Shown: positions 9,373-17,813, counted from the stretch's first letter. The stretch: DNA of 48,570 nt from an uncultured Clostridia bacterium (GCA_947593925.1 CANQDU010000005.1:1-48570), one strand, 5' to 3'. The notes: generated by a model from the sequence alone, not told the origin. Numbers and translations: made by a program.

Positions 9373-10281
9373 TCACGTGACCTCCGTGCCGGGGTAGTAC
9401 CACGCGAGAATCTCCCGCCAGTCCGCGCCGCCGAGCGCCATCTCCCGCGCGCCGTACTGGCTCATGCCTACGCCGTGGCCGTTCTGCTCCATGTTCTCCC
9501 CGCTCGCGACGCCGGAGAGATACGGCACCGCCGCGCCCCAGACCTCCTCGGCGGAGCGCGTCCTGCCGTCCGAGGACGAGAAGAAGGCCGCCATCGCCGC
9601 CTCGCCATCGTAGACGAGTATCGCCCCGTCGGTCCCGGCGACGGCGGCGCGGCTCACGTCGGTCGCCTCCCCGAACGCCATGCAGCAGCCGGGGTCGGTG
9701 CAGACGTCCGCGCCGGAGTGCTTGGGGTGCGCTATTCTGTAATAAACGAGGCTCCGCGCGGCGACGGCCTGCGCCGCAAGCGCCGCCTCGGGAAAGCCCG
9801 GCGGCATCTCCGCCGCGACAACACCCTCGAGGTAGTCTGCAAGCGGCATCAACCGCGTATAATCGCCGTCCAGCACCCGCACGACGGTCTCCGCGTCCGG
9901 CACGCGCGGCGGGACGGCGCCGGAGCCGGGCGACGGTTCTACGCCGGACGAACCGATCTCGGTCTCCGCGAACGCCTCCTCCCCACGGGAGGGCTCGTCC
10001 GCCTCCGGGACGGCGGAGGCGCGGTTCGCCGCGCCGAAGATCTCGCGGGCGGAATTTCCGCCCGCGGCGCTGAGCTCCACCGCGCCCGGCGGAGGTTCGG
10101 ACTGCGCCGCGCCGTCCGGCGAGCCGGAGGCGTCCGTGTCCCGCGGCGCGTCCGGCGCGGCGCTCACCTCGCCCGTACCGAACGCCGCCTCCGCACGGCT
10201 CTCCCCCGCCCCTGCGAGCAGCAGGGGTATCACCGCCGCCGCCGTGAGCGCGAGCATCCACATTATCAGAAGTCTCCGCAT
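9373..10281 (-). CDS. spoIID: SpoIID/LytB-domain lytic transglycosylase, sporulation type
   Basis: SpoIID cuts peptidoglycan glycan strands during forespore engulfment. This 302-residue protein has an N-terminal signal anchor (about residues 3-25) and a low-complexity Pro/Ala/Glu linker to about 125. The SpoIID core follows: DYLEGVVAAEMPPGFPEAALAAQAVAARS with the catalytic glutamate in AAEMP, H-x5-C-x5-C in HSGADVCTDPGCC matching the zinc site known from clostridial SpoIID, FFSSSDGRT and the terminal GHGVGMSQYGA. The segment between YLSGV and GHGVG is only about 10 residues, far shorter than the roughly 100 I expect, so this is a compact form. The ATG follows GGGGAGG. Confidence 0.88.
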   Translation of the reverse strand: MRRLLIMWMLALTAAAVIPLLLAGAGESRAEAAFGTGEVSAAPDAPRDTDASGSPDGAAQSEPPPGAVELSAAGGNSAREIFGAANRASAVPEADEPSRGEEAFAETEIGSSGVEPSPGSGAVPPRVPDAETVVRVLDGDYTRLMPLADYLEGVVAAEMPPGFPEAALAAQAVAARSLVYYRIAHPKHSGADVCTDPGCCMAFGEATDVSRAAVAGTDGAILVYDGEAAMAAFFSSSDGRTRSAEEVWGAAVPYLSGVASGENMEQNGHGVGMSQYGAREMALGGADWREILAWYYPGTEVT

Positions 10282-10307
10282 TCTTCACACCTCCCCGTTC
10301 CGTTCAA

Positions 10308-10336
10308 AGGCTATGCTTCGTGGATGTGAAAAATGC
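10308..10336 (-). promoter_or_regulatory. Candidate sigma-E promoter of spoIID
   Basis: Minus strand -35 GCATTTT (10330-10336), 14-nt spacer, -10 CATAGCCT (10308-10315), close to the sigma-E pattern (KMATATT, CATACAMT). The predicted leader is about 20 nt. This fits mother-cell expression of spoIID. Confidence 0.5.
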
Positions 10337-10363
10337 GCCTGCCGTCAACTATCTCCCTCCCTC

Positions 10364-10392
10364 TTGCTTTTTTCCGCAAAATTGATTATTAT
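10364..10392 (+). promoter_or_regulatory. Sigma-A promoter of the prmA-rnf operon
   Basis: -35 TTGCTT (10364-10369), 17-nt spacer, -10 TATTAT (10387-10392). A CCGCCG/CGGCGG hairpin follows in the leader (10402-10415). It is the only clear promoter before prmA and the rnf-like genes. Confidence 0.55.
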
Positions 10393-10501
10393 ATATGTAC
10401 AGCCGCCGCACGGCGGCGCTCTCCGGCGGCGTCCGCGCCGCGCGGAGAAATATTTATTCCCGCGCCGCGGCGTCACATCTGTTTATTGAGGTTTTGACGA
10501 T

Positions 10502-11491
10502 ATGTCCGACTTTTCAGCACAGAACGAATGGCTCGAGGTCTCGGTTGAGACCACCCCGGCGGGCATCGACCCCGTCTCCGCCCGCATCATCTCGCTCGAC
10601 ATCGAGGGGATGCAGATAGAGGACTACGACGAATTTCTCGAAATACTCGAGGAGACCCGTCCGAGCTGGGACTATGTTGACGAGGAGCTTATCCGCTCGA
10701 AGCGGAAGCCCACGCAGATAAAGGTCTATCTCCGCTCGGACGACGAGGGGCGTGCGAAGCTCCGTGAGCTGCGCGCGGCGCTCGAGGCGCTCCGGGGCGA
10801 CGTCCCGGAGATAGACCTCGGCACGCTCGCGGTCACGGTGAACGGCATCCGCGAGGAGGACTGGGCAAACAACTGGAAGCAGTACTACAAGCCCACGCCG
10901 GTGGGCTCGCGTCTGCTGATACTCCCCCGCTGGGAGGAACGTCCCGAGACCGACCGCGTCGTCTTTCTCAACGACCCCGGCATGAGCTTCGGCACCGGCA
11001 CCCACGCCTCGACGCGCCTCGCGCTCGAAGCGGTCGAGCGGCTGACGGAGAGCGGTATGCGCGTGCTCGACCTCGGCTGCGGGAGCGGCATACTCGCGGT
11101 CTGCGCCCTGCTCCTCGGCGCGGGCGAGGCGGAGCTTGTCGATATCGACCCCGCCGCCGCGCGCATAGCCGTGCAAAACGCCACGCTGAACGGCGTCGAG
11201 CATCGCGCGCACGCGGACGCGGGCGACGTGCTGCATGACACGCGGCTCCGCGCGGCGCTCGAAGCGTCCGCCCCTTACGACCTGGTTCTCGCGAACATCG
11301 TCGCGGACGTGATAATCCCGCTCGCGCCGCTCGCCGCGCGCCTTGCCGCGCCGGAGGCGCACTTCGTCACCTCCGGGATAATAGAGCCACGGCTGCCGGA
11401 CGTCCTCGCGGCGCTCGAGGCGGCGGGCTTCACCGAAAACAGGGTGTCCCGCGCGGAGGGCTGGTGCTCGGTCGATTCCGCGCGCTCCTGA
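10502..11491 (+). CDS. prmA: Ribosomal protein L11 methyltransferase
   Basis: S-adenosylmethionine-dependent enzyme that trimethylates lysines and the N terminus of L11. The 329-residue protein has the N-terminal L11-recognition domain (about 1-115), the linker DWANNWKQYYKP, FGTGTHASTRLALEA, the class I motif VLDLGCGSGILAV, LVDIDPAAARIAVQNATLNGV and LVLANIVADVIIPLAP. The ATG has GAGG about 10 nt upstream. It is the first gene of an apparent operon, 34 nt before the rnfC-like gene; the functional link between them is not obvious. Confidence 0.96.
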   Translation: MSDFSAQNEWLEVSVETTPAGIDPVSARIISLDIEGMQIEDYDEFLEILEETRPSWDYVDEELIRSKRKPTQIKVYLRSDDEGRAKLRELRAALEALRGDVPEIDLGTLAVTVNGIREEDWANNWKQYYKPTPVGSRLLILPRWEERPETDRVVFLNDPGMSFGTGTHASTRLALEAVERLTESGMRVLDLGCGSGILAVCALLLGAGEAELVDIDPAAARIAVQNATLNGVEHRAHADAGDVLHDTRLRAALEASAPYDLVLANIVADVIIPLAPLAARLAAPEAHFVTSGIIEPRLPDVLAALEAAGFTENRVSRAEGWCSVDSARS

Positions 11492-11525
11492 CAGCAAAAG
11501 ACGATCTTACAGAGGTAACTTCAGC

Positions 11526-12845
11526 ATGAAAGGCACTTTTCACGGCGGGATACGGCTCGACCCCCGCAAGCGTTCGACGCTTTCGGCGGCGCTCGAGGCG
11601 CTCGACCCGCCCTCTCTTATCACCGTTCCCCTCGCCCTCCGCGAGGGGACGTCGGCGACGGCGGACGTCCATCCCGGCGACACGGTAAATATCGGCACGC
11701 GCCTCGGCGTGGGCGAGGTCCCGGTGTACAGCCCGGTGAGCGGACGTGTCCGCTCGATAACGGAGGTCTCGCTCCCCGACGGCGGGAACGTCCCCGCCGT
11801 CGAGCTTGAAAACGACGGGCTGGACACTTCCGACCCGTTTATACGGCCGCGCGGCAGTCTCGAAGCCCTCACGCCGGACGAGATAACCGAACTCTGCTAC
11901 ACTGCGGGGCTCGTGCTCACCGGCGCGCCCGTGCCGGTCTACGACCGGCTCCGCTCGCTTGCCGGGGCGGCCTGCGAGGCGCTCATAATCGACTGTACCG
12001 AGTGCGACCCGTTCGTCACCTCACGGCGCAGGACGCTTCTCGACCGCACCGACGAGGTGCTCGCGGGGGTGCGCCTCTTTATGAAGGCGCTCTCGCCGAA
12101 GCGGACGGTGCTCGCCGTCCCCTCCGACTCATACGACGTCGCAGAGCACCTCACGAAGCGCATCTCGCGCAGCGACCCGATGGCCGTCCGCGTCGTCAGC
12201 TCGAAGTATCCACAGGGGGACGAGCGGCGGCTCGTCGAGGCCGTCGCCGGAGCGCAGTCCGCGGGCGCGATAGTCCTCGACCCGGAGTCCGCGGCGGAGC
12301 TCTACCGCGCCGCGTCCGCCGGCGCGCCGCAGCTCACCCGCGCCGTCACCGTATCCGGGGACGCCGTCGCGAACCCCAAAAATCTGCTCGTCCGCATCGG
12401 CACCCCGCTCTCCGCGCTTATCGACGCGGCGGGCGGACTCAGCCGCGCTCCCGCGATGCTCCTGTTCGGCGGCGCGCTCACCGGCGCGGCGCTCGACGGT
12501 GCGGACTACCCCGTGACCTCGTCCGCGCGCGCGGTGCTCGTCCTCTCGGAGGACACCGCCGCCCGCACCGACAGCGGTGCGTGCATCCGCTGCGGGCGGT
12601 GCGTGTCGGTCTGTCCCGAGGGTCTGGAGCCGCTCTATATTTCGCTGTGGCTGACGCGCGGCGCGAGCTACGAGCTCCGCCGCTCCCGCGCCGTGCGGTG
12701 CACGGGCTGCGGCTCCTGCTCCTACGTCTGCCCCGCGAAGCTCCCCCTCGCGGAGCACGCCCGCCTCGCGAAGGCGAAGCTTCTCGCCGCGAGAAAGACG
12801 CTCGTCCCGCCCGAGGCAGACTCCGAAAGCGAGGTGACTGAGTAG
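11526..12845 (+). CDS. rnfC: RnfC-like subunit with degenerate nucleotide-binding loop
   Basis: RnfC is the peripheral subunit of the Rnf ferredoxin:NAD+ oxidoreductase that handles NADH and FMN. The 439-residue protein keeps the family order: TFHGGIR start, the barrel-sandwich region (SPVSGRVRSI), a NuoF-like domain and two intact ferredoxin motifs, CxxCxxCxxxCP at C353-C363 and C392-C402. The glycine-rich loop that normally reads GxGGAGFPT is here VLTGAPVPV (about residues 130-139), and the usual INGAECEPY is IDCTECDPF. NADH or FMN binding is therefore doubtful, while the Fe-S clusters look intact. The ATG follows AGAGG by 10 nt. It overlaps rnfD by one base. Confidence 0.85.
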   Translation: MKGTFHGGIRLDPRKRSTLSAALEALDPPSLITVPLALREGTSATADVHPGDTVNIGTRLGVGEVPVYSPVSGRVRSITEVSLPDGGNVPAVELENDGLDTSDPFIRPRGSLEALTPDEITELCYTAGLVLTGAPVPVYDRLRSLAGAACEALIIDCTECDPFVTSRRRTLLDRTDEVLAGVRLFMKALSPKRTVLAVPSDSYDVAEHLTKRISRSDPMAVRVVSSKYPQGDERRLVEAVAGAQSAGAIVLDPESAAELYRAASAGAPQLTRAVTVSGDAVANPKNLLVRIGTPLSALIDAAGGLSRAPAMLLFGGALTGAALDGADYPVTSSARAVLVLSEDTAARTDSGACIRCGRCVSVCPEGLEPLYISLWLTRGASYELRRSRAVRCTGCGSCSYVCPAKLPLAEHARLAKAKLLAARKTLVPPEADSESEVTE

Positions 12846-13870
12846 TGGCCCGCTCAAATCTCATCCCCAAGGCAAGGCAGAACCCGCTCGCTCGCGGCTC
12901 CGGCTCGCTCCGAAGGAGCCCCGCGCCGCACCTGCGGGCGGACGTCTCCACGCGGAGCATCATGAGCGACGTGCTGATAGCGCTCTCCCCGATGCTCATC
13001 GTGTCGGTGTTCTTCTACGGCTTCCGCACGCTCGCGCTGACGCTTACGAGCGTCGCGAGCTGCATAGCCTTCGAGTGGCTCTTCCGGCGTGCCGTGAAGA
13101 AGCCCGTCTCCGTCGGCGATCTCTCAGCCGTCGTCACCGGCGTGCTCCTCGCGTACAATCTCCCCGCCTCCGTCCCCTACTGGATACCGGTCGTCGGGGC
13201 GGCGTTCGCGATACTCATAGTAAAGCAGCTCTACGGCGGCATAGGAAAGAACTTCCTCAACCCCGCGCTCGCGGGCAAGGCGTTCCTGCTAGTCTGCTTC
13301 CCGGACGTCATGCAGACCTGGACGCAGCCGTTCGAGCATCTTCCCCTGTTCGGCTCGTTCGAGGCGGAGACGGCGGCAAACCCGCTCGAAGCGCTGAAGA
13401 ACGGCCTCATACCCGACGACTCGGCGCTCGAGCTGCTGCTCGGACGCCACGCCGGCGCGCTCGGCGAGACCTGCGCCCTACTTCTTCTGTTCGGCGGGCT
13501 CTATCTGATACTGCGCCGCGTCATAAGCGCGCGGATACCGCTCGTGTACCTCGGAACGGTCGCCGTAGTGACGCTTCTCTTCCCGCTCGACGGCGCGCGT
13601 CCGCTCGAGTGGATGACGTCTCAGCTTCTCAGCGGCTCGCTCGTCCTTGCGGCGTTCTTTATGGCAACCGACTATACGACGAGCCCCGTGACGCCGCTCG
13701 GACAGACGGTCTACGCCGTCGGGTGCGGACTTGTCACGGTGTTTCTCAGATACTTCGGCGGGTGGACCGAGTCGGTCTGCTTTGCCATACTCATAATGAA
13801 CTCCTGCGCGTGGCTCGTGGACCGCATAAGGCTGCCGCAGCCGAGAGGAGGTGCGCGCGATGGCCGATAA
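12845..13870 (+). CDS. rnfD: RnfD-like membrane subunit lacking the flavinylated threonine
   Basis: RnfD is a polytopic subunit carrying a covalent FMN in canonical Rnf and NQR-like complexes. This 341-residue protein has a basic 35-residue N-terminal lead, about nine hydrophobic segments, and the family motifs LLAYNLP, VKQLYGGIGKNFLNPALAGKAFLL, GALGETCALLLLFGGLYL and LAAFFMATDYTTSPVTPLGQ. At the flavin site, where the family has SGATPL after an acidic residue, this protein has TAANPL (about 176-181), with Asn179 in place of the modified threonine. The start is GTG overlapping the rnfC stop (TAGTG). Probably made but unable to take covalent FMN. Confidence 0.85.
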   Translation: MARSNLIPKARQNPLARGSGSLRRSPAPHLRADVSTRSIMSDVLIALSPMLIVSVFFYGFRTLALTLTSVASCIAFEWLFRRAVKKPVSVGDLSAVVTGVLLAYNLPASVPYWIPVVGAAFAILIVKQLYGGIGKNFLNPALAGKAFLLVCFPDVMQTWTQPFEHLPLFGSFEAETAANPLEALKNGLIPDDSALELLLGRHAGALGETCALLLLFGGLYLILRRVISARIPLVYLGTVAVVTLLFPLDGARPLEWMTSQLLSGSLVLAAFFMATDYTTSPVTPLGQTVYAVGCGLVTVFLRYFGGWTESVCFAILIMNSCAWLVDRIRLPQPRGGARDGR

Positions 13871-15362
13871 ACGCATAGACGACATCCCGGAGATCCCGGA
13901 GGATCAGCCCGAGGCCGGAAGCAACGGCATAGATATCCCCGTCCCCGAGGAAGCGCCCGCGCGGGGACGGAGCCGCAGAGGCAGAAAGCGCGCAAAGTGG
14001 TCCGAGGCGGACACCGGCCTCCTGCCCGAAAGCGGCGCGACCGCCGGGACTGTCTACACTCTCGGCCCGCAGAACGAATTCGGCGACGTCGAGGACGTCT
14101 CCTTTGAGTCGTCGTCCGAGGACGCGGACGAGTTGTCCGCGCCGAAGGAGGGCGCCGCCCTCGACATATCGGACATTCCGAACGCCGTTCCGACGCCCGA
14201 CGCGCCAAGGACTGCGGGAAAGTCCCGCAAGCGGAAGAAGCGCCGCGCCGCACAGCCGCGGACTACGGCGGTCGCGCCCGAAAAGGCGTCCGTCCCCGCC
14301 GCAGAGGACACCGAGCAGGACAGCACGCCCGCCGAGCAGGATGCTCCGGCTGTTCCCGAGGGACTGCCCGCAGACATGAACACGTCGGAGAACGCGGATA
14401 ACGCGCCGTCCGAAGCTTCGGAGGTCTCGGCGGAGGCTGCGGACGCCGCGCCGAAGACCGCGCGGTCGAAGCGGCGCGGAAAGCGCCGTCCGGCGCAGGC
14501 GGATCGTCCGGACAGCGGGAACGCTCCGTCCGAGGCGGACTCCGACGGCGGCGAAGCCGCCGCGTCCCGCGACGCGGTCTCCTCGCCCGAGGAGGAACCT
14601 TCGACACCGGCAAAGAAGTCGAAAAAGAAGTCCCGCCGCCCCGCCGCACAGGCGGAGGTTGCGGTTGGGGACGCCGCAGAACCGGCGGATGCTCCGTCCG
14701 AGACGCCCGAAAAGCCGCCGCGCGCGCCGAAGCCGAAGGCTCCGGCGGCGTCGCTCCTGCTGCGCGGCGTCCTCACCGAGAACCCGCTCATATTCGGGCT
14801 CGTCGGCGTGTTCCCCGCAGTCGCGGCGGCGGCGTCCGGCACGACTGCGCTTGCCGCAGGCATATGCGTCCTTGCGGCGCTGATAGTGACAAATCTCGCG
14901 GCGTCGCTCATAGGCGACAGGCTGCCGCGCCGTCTCCGCGCGGCGCTGATGCTCCTGCTCGCGGCGTGCGTGTCCTCCGGCGAGCTGCTCGCGCTCGAGG
15001 CTCTGCTGCCCGAGACGGCGGACGCGCTCGGCATATTCGTCCCGCTCGTCGCGGTCTGCGGACTCACGCTCGCGCGCGAGAGCTTCGCCGCGGAGCACCA
15101 CCCTGTCTCCGCGCTCATCGACGCCGCCGCCTGCGGCGCGGGCTTTGCCACGGCGCTCACGCTGTTCGGCGCGATACGCGAGGTCATAGGCTCACGGACG
15201 CTGTTCGGGCTCGACATTTCGGTCCCGGGTCTTCCCCCGGTCCTTGTCTTCGCCGCGCCCGCCGGCGGACTGCTCCTTCTGGGGCTTCTCTCCGGCGCGG
15301 CAAGATACGTCGGGACAAAGCGCCGCGCCTCGAAGCGCGGCAGTAAGGAGGCGGAGCTATGA
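13860..15362 (+). CDS. rnfE: RnfE-like membrane subunit with long disordered N-terminal extension
   Basis: The last 200 of 500 residues are an RnfE/NqrD-type membrane protein: ENPLIFGLVGVFPAV, ALGIFVPLVAV, ARESFAAEHHPVSALIDAAACGAGFATALTLFGAIREVIGS. RnfE and RnfA normally each give two cysteines to a membrane [2Fe-2S] cluster. Here the first (GLCP) is phenylalanine at residue 318, and the second (NC) survives as Cys400 without its asparagine. The first 300 residues are low-complexity Ala/Glu/Pro/Ser with several basic patches such as SRKRKKRRAAQ and KKSKKKSRR, and match nothing I know. The ATG at 13860 is set by GAGGAGG 8 nt upstream; rnfG, which usually lies between D and E, is absent. Confidence 0.8.
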   Translation: MADKRIDDIPEIPEDQPEAGSNGIDIPVPEEAPARGRSRRGRKRAKWSEADTGLLPESGATAGTVYTLGPQNEFGDVEDVSFESSSEDADELSAPKEGAALDISDIPNAVPTPDAPRTAGKSRKRKKRRAAQPRTTAVAPEKASVPAAEDTEQDSTPAEQDAPAVPEGLPADMNTSENADNAPSEASEVSAEAADAAPKTARSKRRGKRRPAQADRPDSGNAPSEADSDGGEAAASRDAVSSPEEEPSTPAKKSKKKSRRPAAQAEVAVGDAAEPADAPSETPEKPPRAPKPKAPAASLLLRGVLTENPLIFGLVGVFPAVAAAASGTTALAAGICVLAALIVTNLAASLIGDRLPRRLRAALMLLLAACVSSGELLALEALLPETADALGIFVPLVAVCGLTLARESFAAEHHPVSALIDAAACGAGFATALTLFGAIREVIGSRTLFGLDISVPGLPPVLVFAAPAGGLLLLGLLSGAARYVGTKRRASKRGSKEAEL

Positions 15363-15940
15363 GCTTTTCGCAGATGCTTACGATATCGCTCGGCCTGATA
15401 CTCTCGGAGAACATAGTATTCTCCCGCGCGCTCGGACTGCGCGCCATGCTCGACGCGGAGTATCCGCGCAGAACGGCGTGGCTCACCCTCCGCGTCGCGG
15501 TGGGGATAGTCCTCACCGCGATGGCCGCGTGGCCGGTCGATCGCTTCCTTCTCTCGCCGTTCGGTCTCGAGGCGGCGCGCGCGCCTGTGTATGTCCTCAT
15601 AGCGGGAATACTCGAGCTCGTGCCGGAGATCGTTCTGAAGAAGACCGCGCCCTCGCTCGGCGCGCGCTTCCGCGAGGATCGTCCCTTCCTGCTCCTGAAC
15701 GTAGTGGTGCTCGGCTGTGCGCTCACGCTCTCGGATATCTGTCCGAGCTTTGCGGAGCTCGCCGTGGGCGCGGTCTCCGCCGCGCTCGGCTACGTTCTCG
15801 CGAGCGTGATACTCTCATCGGTCCTGCGCCGCACGCGCTTTGCCGAGCCGCCCGCCAGCTTTGAGGGCGCGCCGCTCGCGCTCGTATCCGCCGCGCTTAT
15901 CGCGCTCGCGTTTGCGGGATTTCACGGCCTGCACTTCTGA
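15359..15940 (+). CDS. rnfA: RnfA-like membrane subunit lacking both cluster cysteines
   Basis: This 193-residue, roughly six-helix protein matches RnfA in length and pattern: SENIVFSRALGL near the N terminus, the APVYVLIAGILELVPEIVLKKTAPSL helix pair, LLLNVVVLGCALTL and a C-terminal PLALVSAALIALAFAGFHGL. The first cysteine (LGICPFLG in the family) is Arg28 in LGLRAMLD, and the second (TTNCAVLG) is Val115 in LLNVVVLG, so it cannot supply its half of the membrane [2Fe-2S] cluster. It overlaps the rnfE stop by ATGA and has AAGGAGG upstream. rnfB, which usually follows, is absent. Confidence 0.82.
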   Translation: MSFSQMLTISLGLILSENIVFSRALGLRAMLDAEYPRRTAWLTLRVAVGIVLTAMAAWPVDRFLLSPFGLEAARAPVYVLIAGILELVPEIVLKKTAPSLGARFREDRPFLLLNVVVLGCALTLSDICPSFAELAVGAVSAALGYVLASVILSSVLRRTRFAEPPASFEGAPLALVSAALIALAFAGFHGLHF

Positions 15941-15975
15941 GCGCGGGCAGAACTTCACAAAGGAGGCACTCTCCA

Positions 15976-17133
15976 ATGGCCAGCTATGAACCGTATCGCG
16001 GCCGACGCAGGGGACACCGCGTATTCGCCGGCGTCGTCATAGTTCTCATACTCATCGCCGCGGCGATACTCGTCCTCGCGGCGACGCACAGGCTCGACTT
16101 TCTCGCGGAGGGCGGCACGTCGCCCTCGCCCGCCATCGACGGCGAGCCGTCGCCCGGAAGCGGATCGGTCGAGCCTACCGTCGAGCCGACGTTCATCGTC
16201 GAGACGCCCTCTCTCGAGCCGTCCGAGGAGCCCTCGGCCTCGCCGGATGTGCGTCCCGGCTTCATGCGCGCCGTGCGGCTCGACCCGCGCGACGACGTGG
16301 CTTTTTTCGGAGCCGTCCAGCTTGCGCAGGACGGGCTTATCAACACCGTCGTCCTCGAGATGGGCAACCGTCGCGGCGGACTGAACTACGAGAGCGGCGT
16401 TCCGCTCGCGGGTGAGGCGGGTGCAGTTCCCTCCGCGCGCGGAGAGGCCGCGTTTGACGTCTCGCGCCTTGACGAGCTGCACGCCGCGGGCGCACGTCTC
16501 GTGGCGGAGATATCCTCGCTCAAGGAGAGCTATCTTGGGAACCTCAACACCTCCTACGCCGTGAAGTGGGCGGACGGACGGCGCTGGCTCGACGGTGAGC
16601 TGCTCGGTTGGCTCGACCCGTACAACGCCGCTTCGCGCGGGTATATCGAGGATCTGACGGCGGAGCTCATCGGCCTCGGATTTGACGAGGTCCTGCTGAC
16701 GAATTTCAGCTTCCCCTCGTCCGGCCTCACCAACTTCACCTACTTTGCAGGCGAGAGCGTGGACGGCATAGCGCGCGGCGACATTCTCGCCTCCTTTGCC
16801 TCGGAGCTCCGGGACTCGGCGGCGGCCGCCGGCGGCTCGGTCTCCTTTGAGGCGTCCGCCGCGCAGTACCCTTACGAAGGAAACGACGAAGCGTACTCGG
16901 CAGCCGAGGCTGCGGGCACCGCGCTCCCCGCTCTGCCGGACGGGACGGCGGTGTATCTCACCGACGTCCCCGAGGGCGTCACGATACCGGGCGCCGTCAC
17001 CGTGACGGCTCTCGCAAGCGCCTACGCCTCCCCGGAGGCCGCCGACGAAGTTCGCGCCGCGGTCGCGGCGGCGGACGGCACGTCCGGCTTCCTGCTCGTC
17101 AGCGCGGACGGGCGTTACCCCGCGAGCTTTTAG
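15976..17133 (+). CDS. Membrane-anchored glycoside-hydrolase-like protein (DUF4015-like), probably inactive
   Basis: The 385-residue protein has a basic cytoplasmic start, one membrane segment (about 17-37), a Pro/Glu/Ser linker to about 95 and an outer domain resembling the putative glycosyl hydrolase family DUF4015: LINTVVLEMGNRRGGLNYESGVPLA, VAEISSL, LLGWLDPYNAASRGYIEDLTAELIGLGFDEVLL. Family members usually continue with a DYIRFP motif; this one has TNFSFP (about 243-248), losing the acidic and arginine residues. It follows the rnfA-like gene by 35 nt with its own AAAGGAGG, so it is probably the last gene of the operon. Family assignment is from pattern only. Confidence 0.65.
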   Translation: MASYEPYRGRRRGHRVFAGVVIVLILIAAAILVLAATHRLDFLAEGGTSPSPAIDGEPSPGSGSVEPTVEPTFIVETPSLEPSEEPSASPDVRPGFMRAVRLDPRDDVAFFGAVQLAQDGLINTVVLEMGNRRGGLNYESGVPLAGEAGAVPSARGEAAFDVSRLDELHAAGARLVAEISSLKESYLGNLNTSYAVKWADGRRWLDGELLGWLDPYNAASRGYIEDLTAELIGLGFDEVLLTNFSFPSSGLTNFTYFAGESVDGIARGDILASFASELRDSAAAAGGSVSFEASAAQYPYEGNDEAYSAAEAAGTALPALPDGTAVYLTDVPEGVTIPGAVTVTALASAYASPEAADEVRAAVAAADGTSGFLLVSADGRYPASF

Positions 17134-17336
17134 TTTTTTGCGGGACTGTGCCCCGCACCGTATAGCGGGGAAGCCCCGCGAGCATTCGCGGGGCGAGACC
17201 CGCGTCCTGAAGTGAGGCTGAGCCTCACGGGCAGATGTGGGGCATGTGCCCCCACACCCCTAGCGGGGCAGACCCTGCAGGAATCTGCGGGGCGAGACCC
17301 GCGTCCTTGGTAGAGCGGAGCTCTACCGACACCTTC

Positions 17337-17376
17337 GCGGGGCTGTGCCGCCCCGCACCCCTGCATTACTTTTTGC
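17337..17376 (+). repeat. 40-bp inverted repeat, left arm
   Basis: Exact reverse complement of 17814-17853. It starts GCGGGGCTGTGCCGCCCCGC and ends ATTACTTTTTGC, and overlaps a TTACTTTTTGC...GCAAAAAGTAA hairpin. Confidence 0.85.
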
Positions 17377-17584
17377 TTGTGCAAAAAGTAACCAAAAAGC
17401 ACACAAAGGGGAGAAAACCAAGTTTTCTCCCCTTTGAACCCCTCTTTCTACATATTGAGTTTCTACCACGCAACAAATTAGCGGGGAAGTTTGGTACCAA
17501 CTTCCCCGCTTATACTTTTGCCTAGAACCGAAAGTTCCGTTTTCTAGTGCAAGCTTCTGCATTACGCTTATAGCGTGAGCGTAG

Positions 17585-17758
17585 GACCGGACTTTTATTT
17601 CTACTACGCAGGAACTGTTCGATGTTGTCGATATAGTGGAAAAGTTTGATGGTCTCCCCAGAAACTCACACGGTCGGATGATAGATTTGTTGGATACAGA
17701 GCGTCGTCCTGTTATGTGGGTCGCGGTTGTGTGTCTGTATTGGGAGAGGGATTTTTAA
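17585..17758 (+). pseudogene. Possible orphan C-terminal coding fragment
   Basis: An open frame of 57 codons with no good start codon and no ribosome binding site ends at TAA 17756. The sequence looks protein-like, for example ELFDVVDIVEKFDGLPRN and RRPVMWVAVVCLYWERDF, and uses codons less GC-rich than the surrounding genes. It lies inside the inverted repeat. It may be the remnant of a foreign gene. I do not recognise it. Confidence 0.3.
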
Positions 17759-17813
17759 GGGAGAGGGCGGAGCCCTCTCCCTTAAGCGCGCTTTTTGATT
17801 ACTTTTTGCGCGA

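Noticed and set aside
14030..14060. SGAT in the N-terminal extension of the RnfE-like protein (ESGATAG), suggestive of an ApbE flavinylation motif.
   Set aside because: The required acidic residue three positions before the Ser is missing, the surrounding sequence is low-complexity, and no RnfG-like fold is visible.
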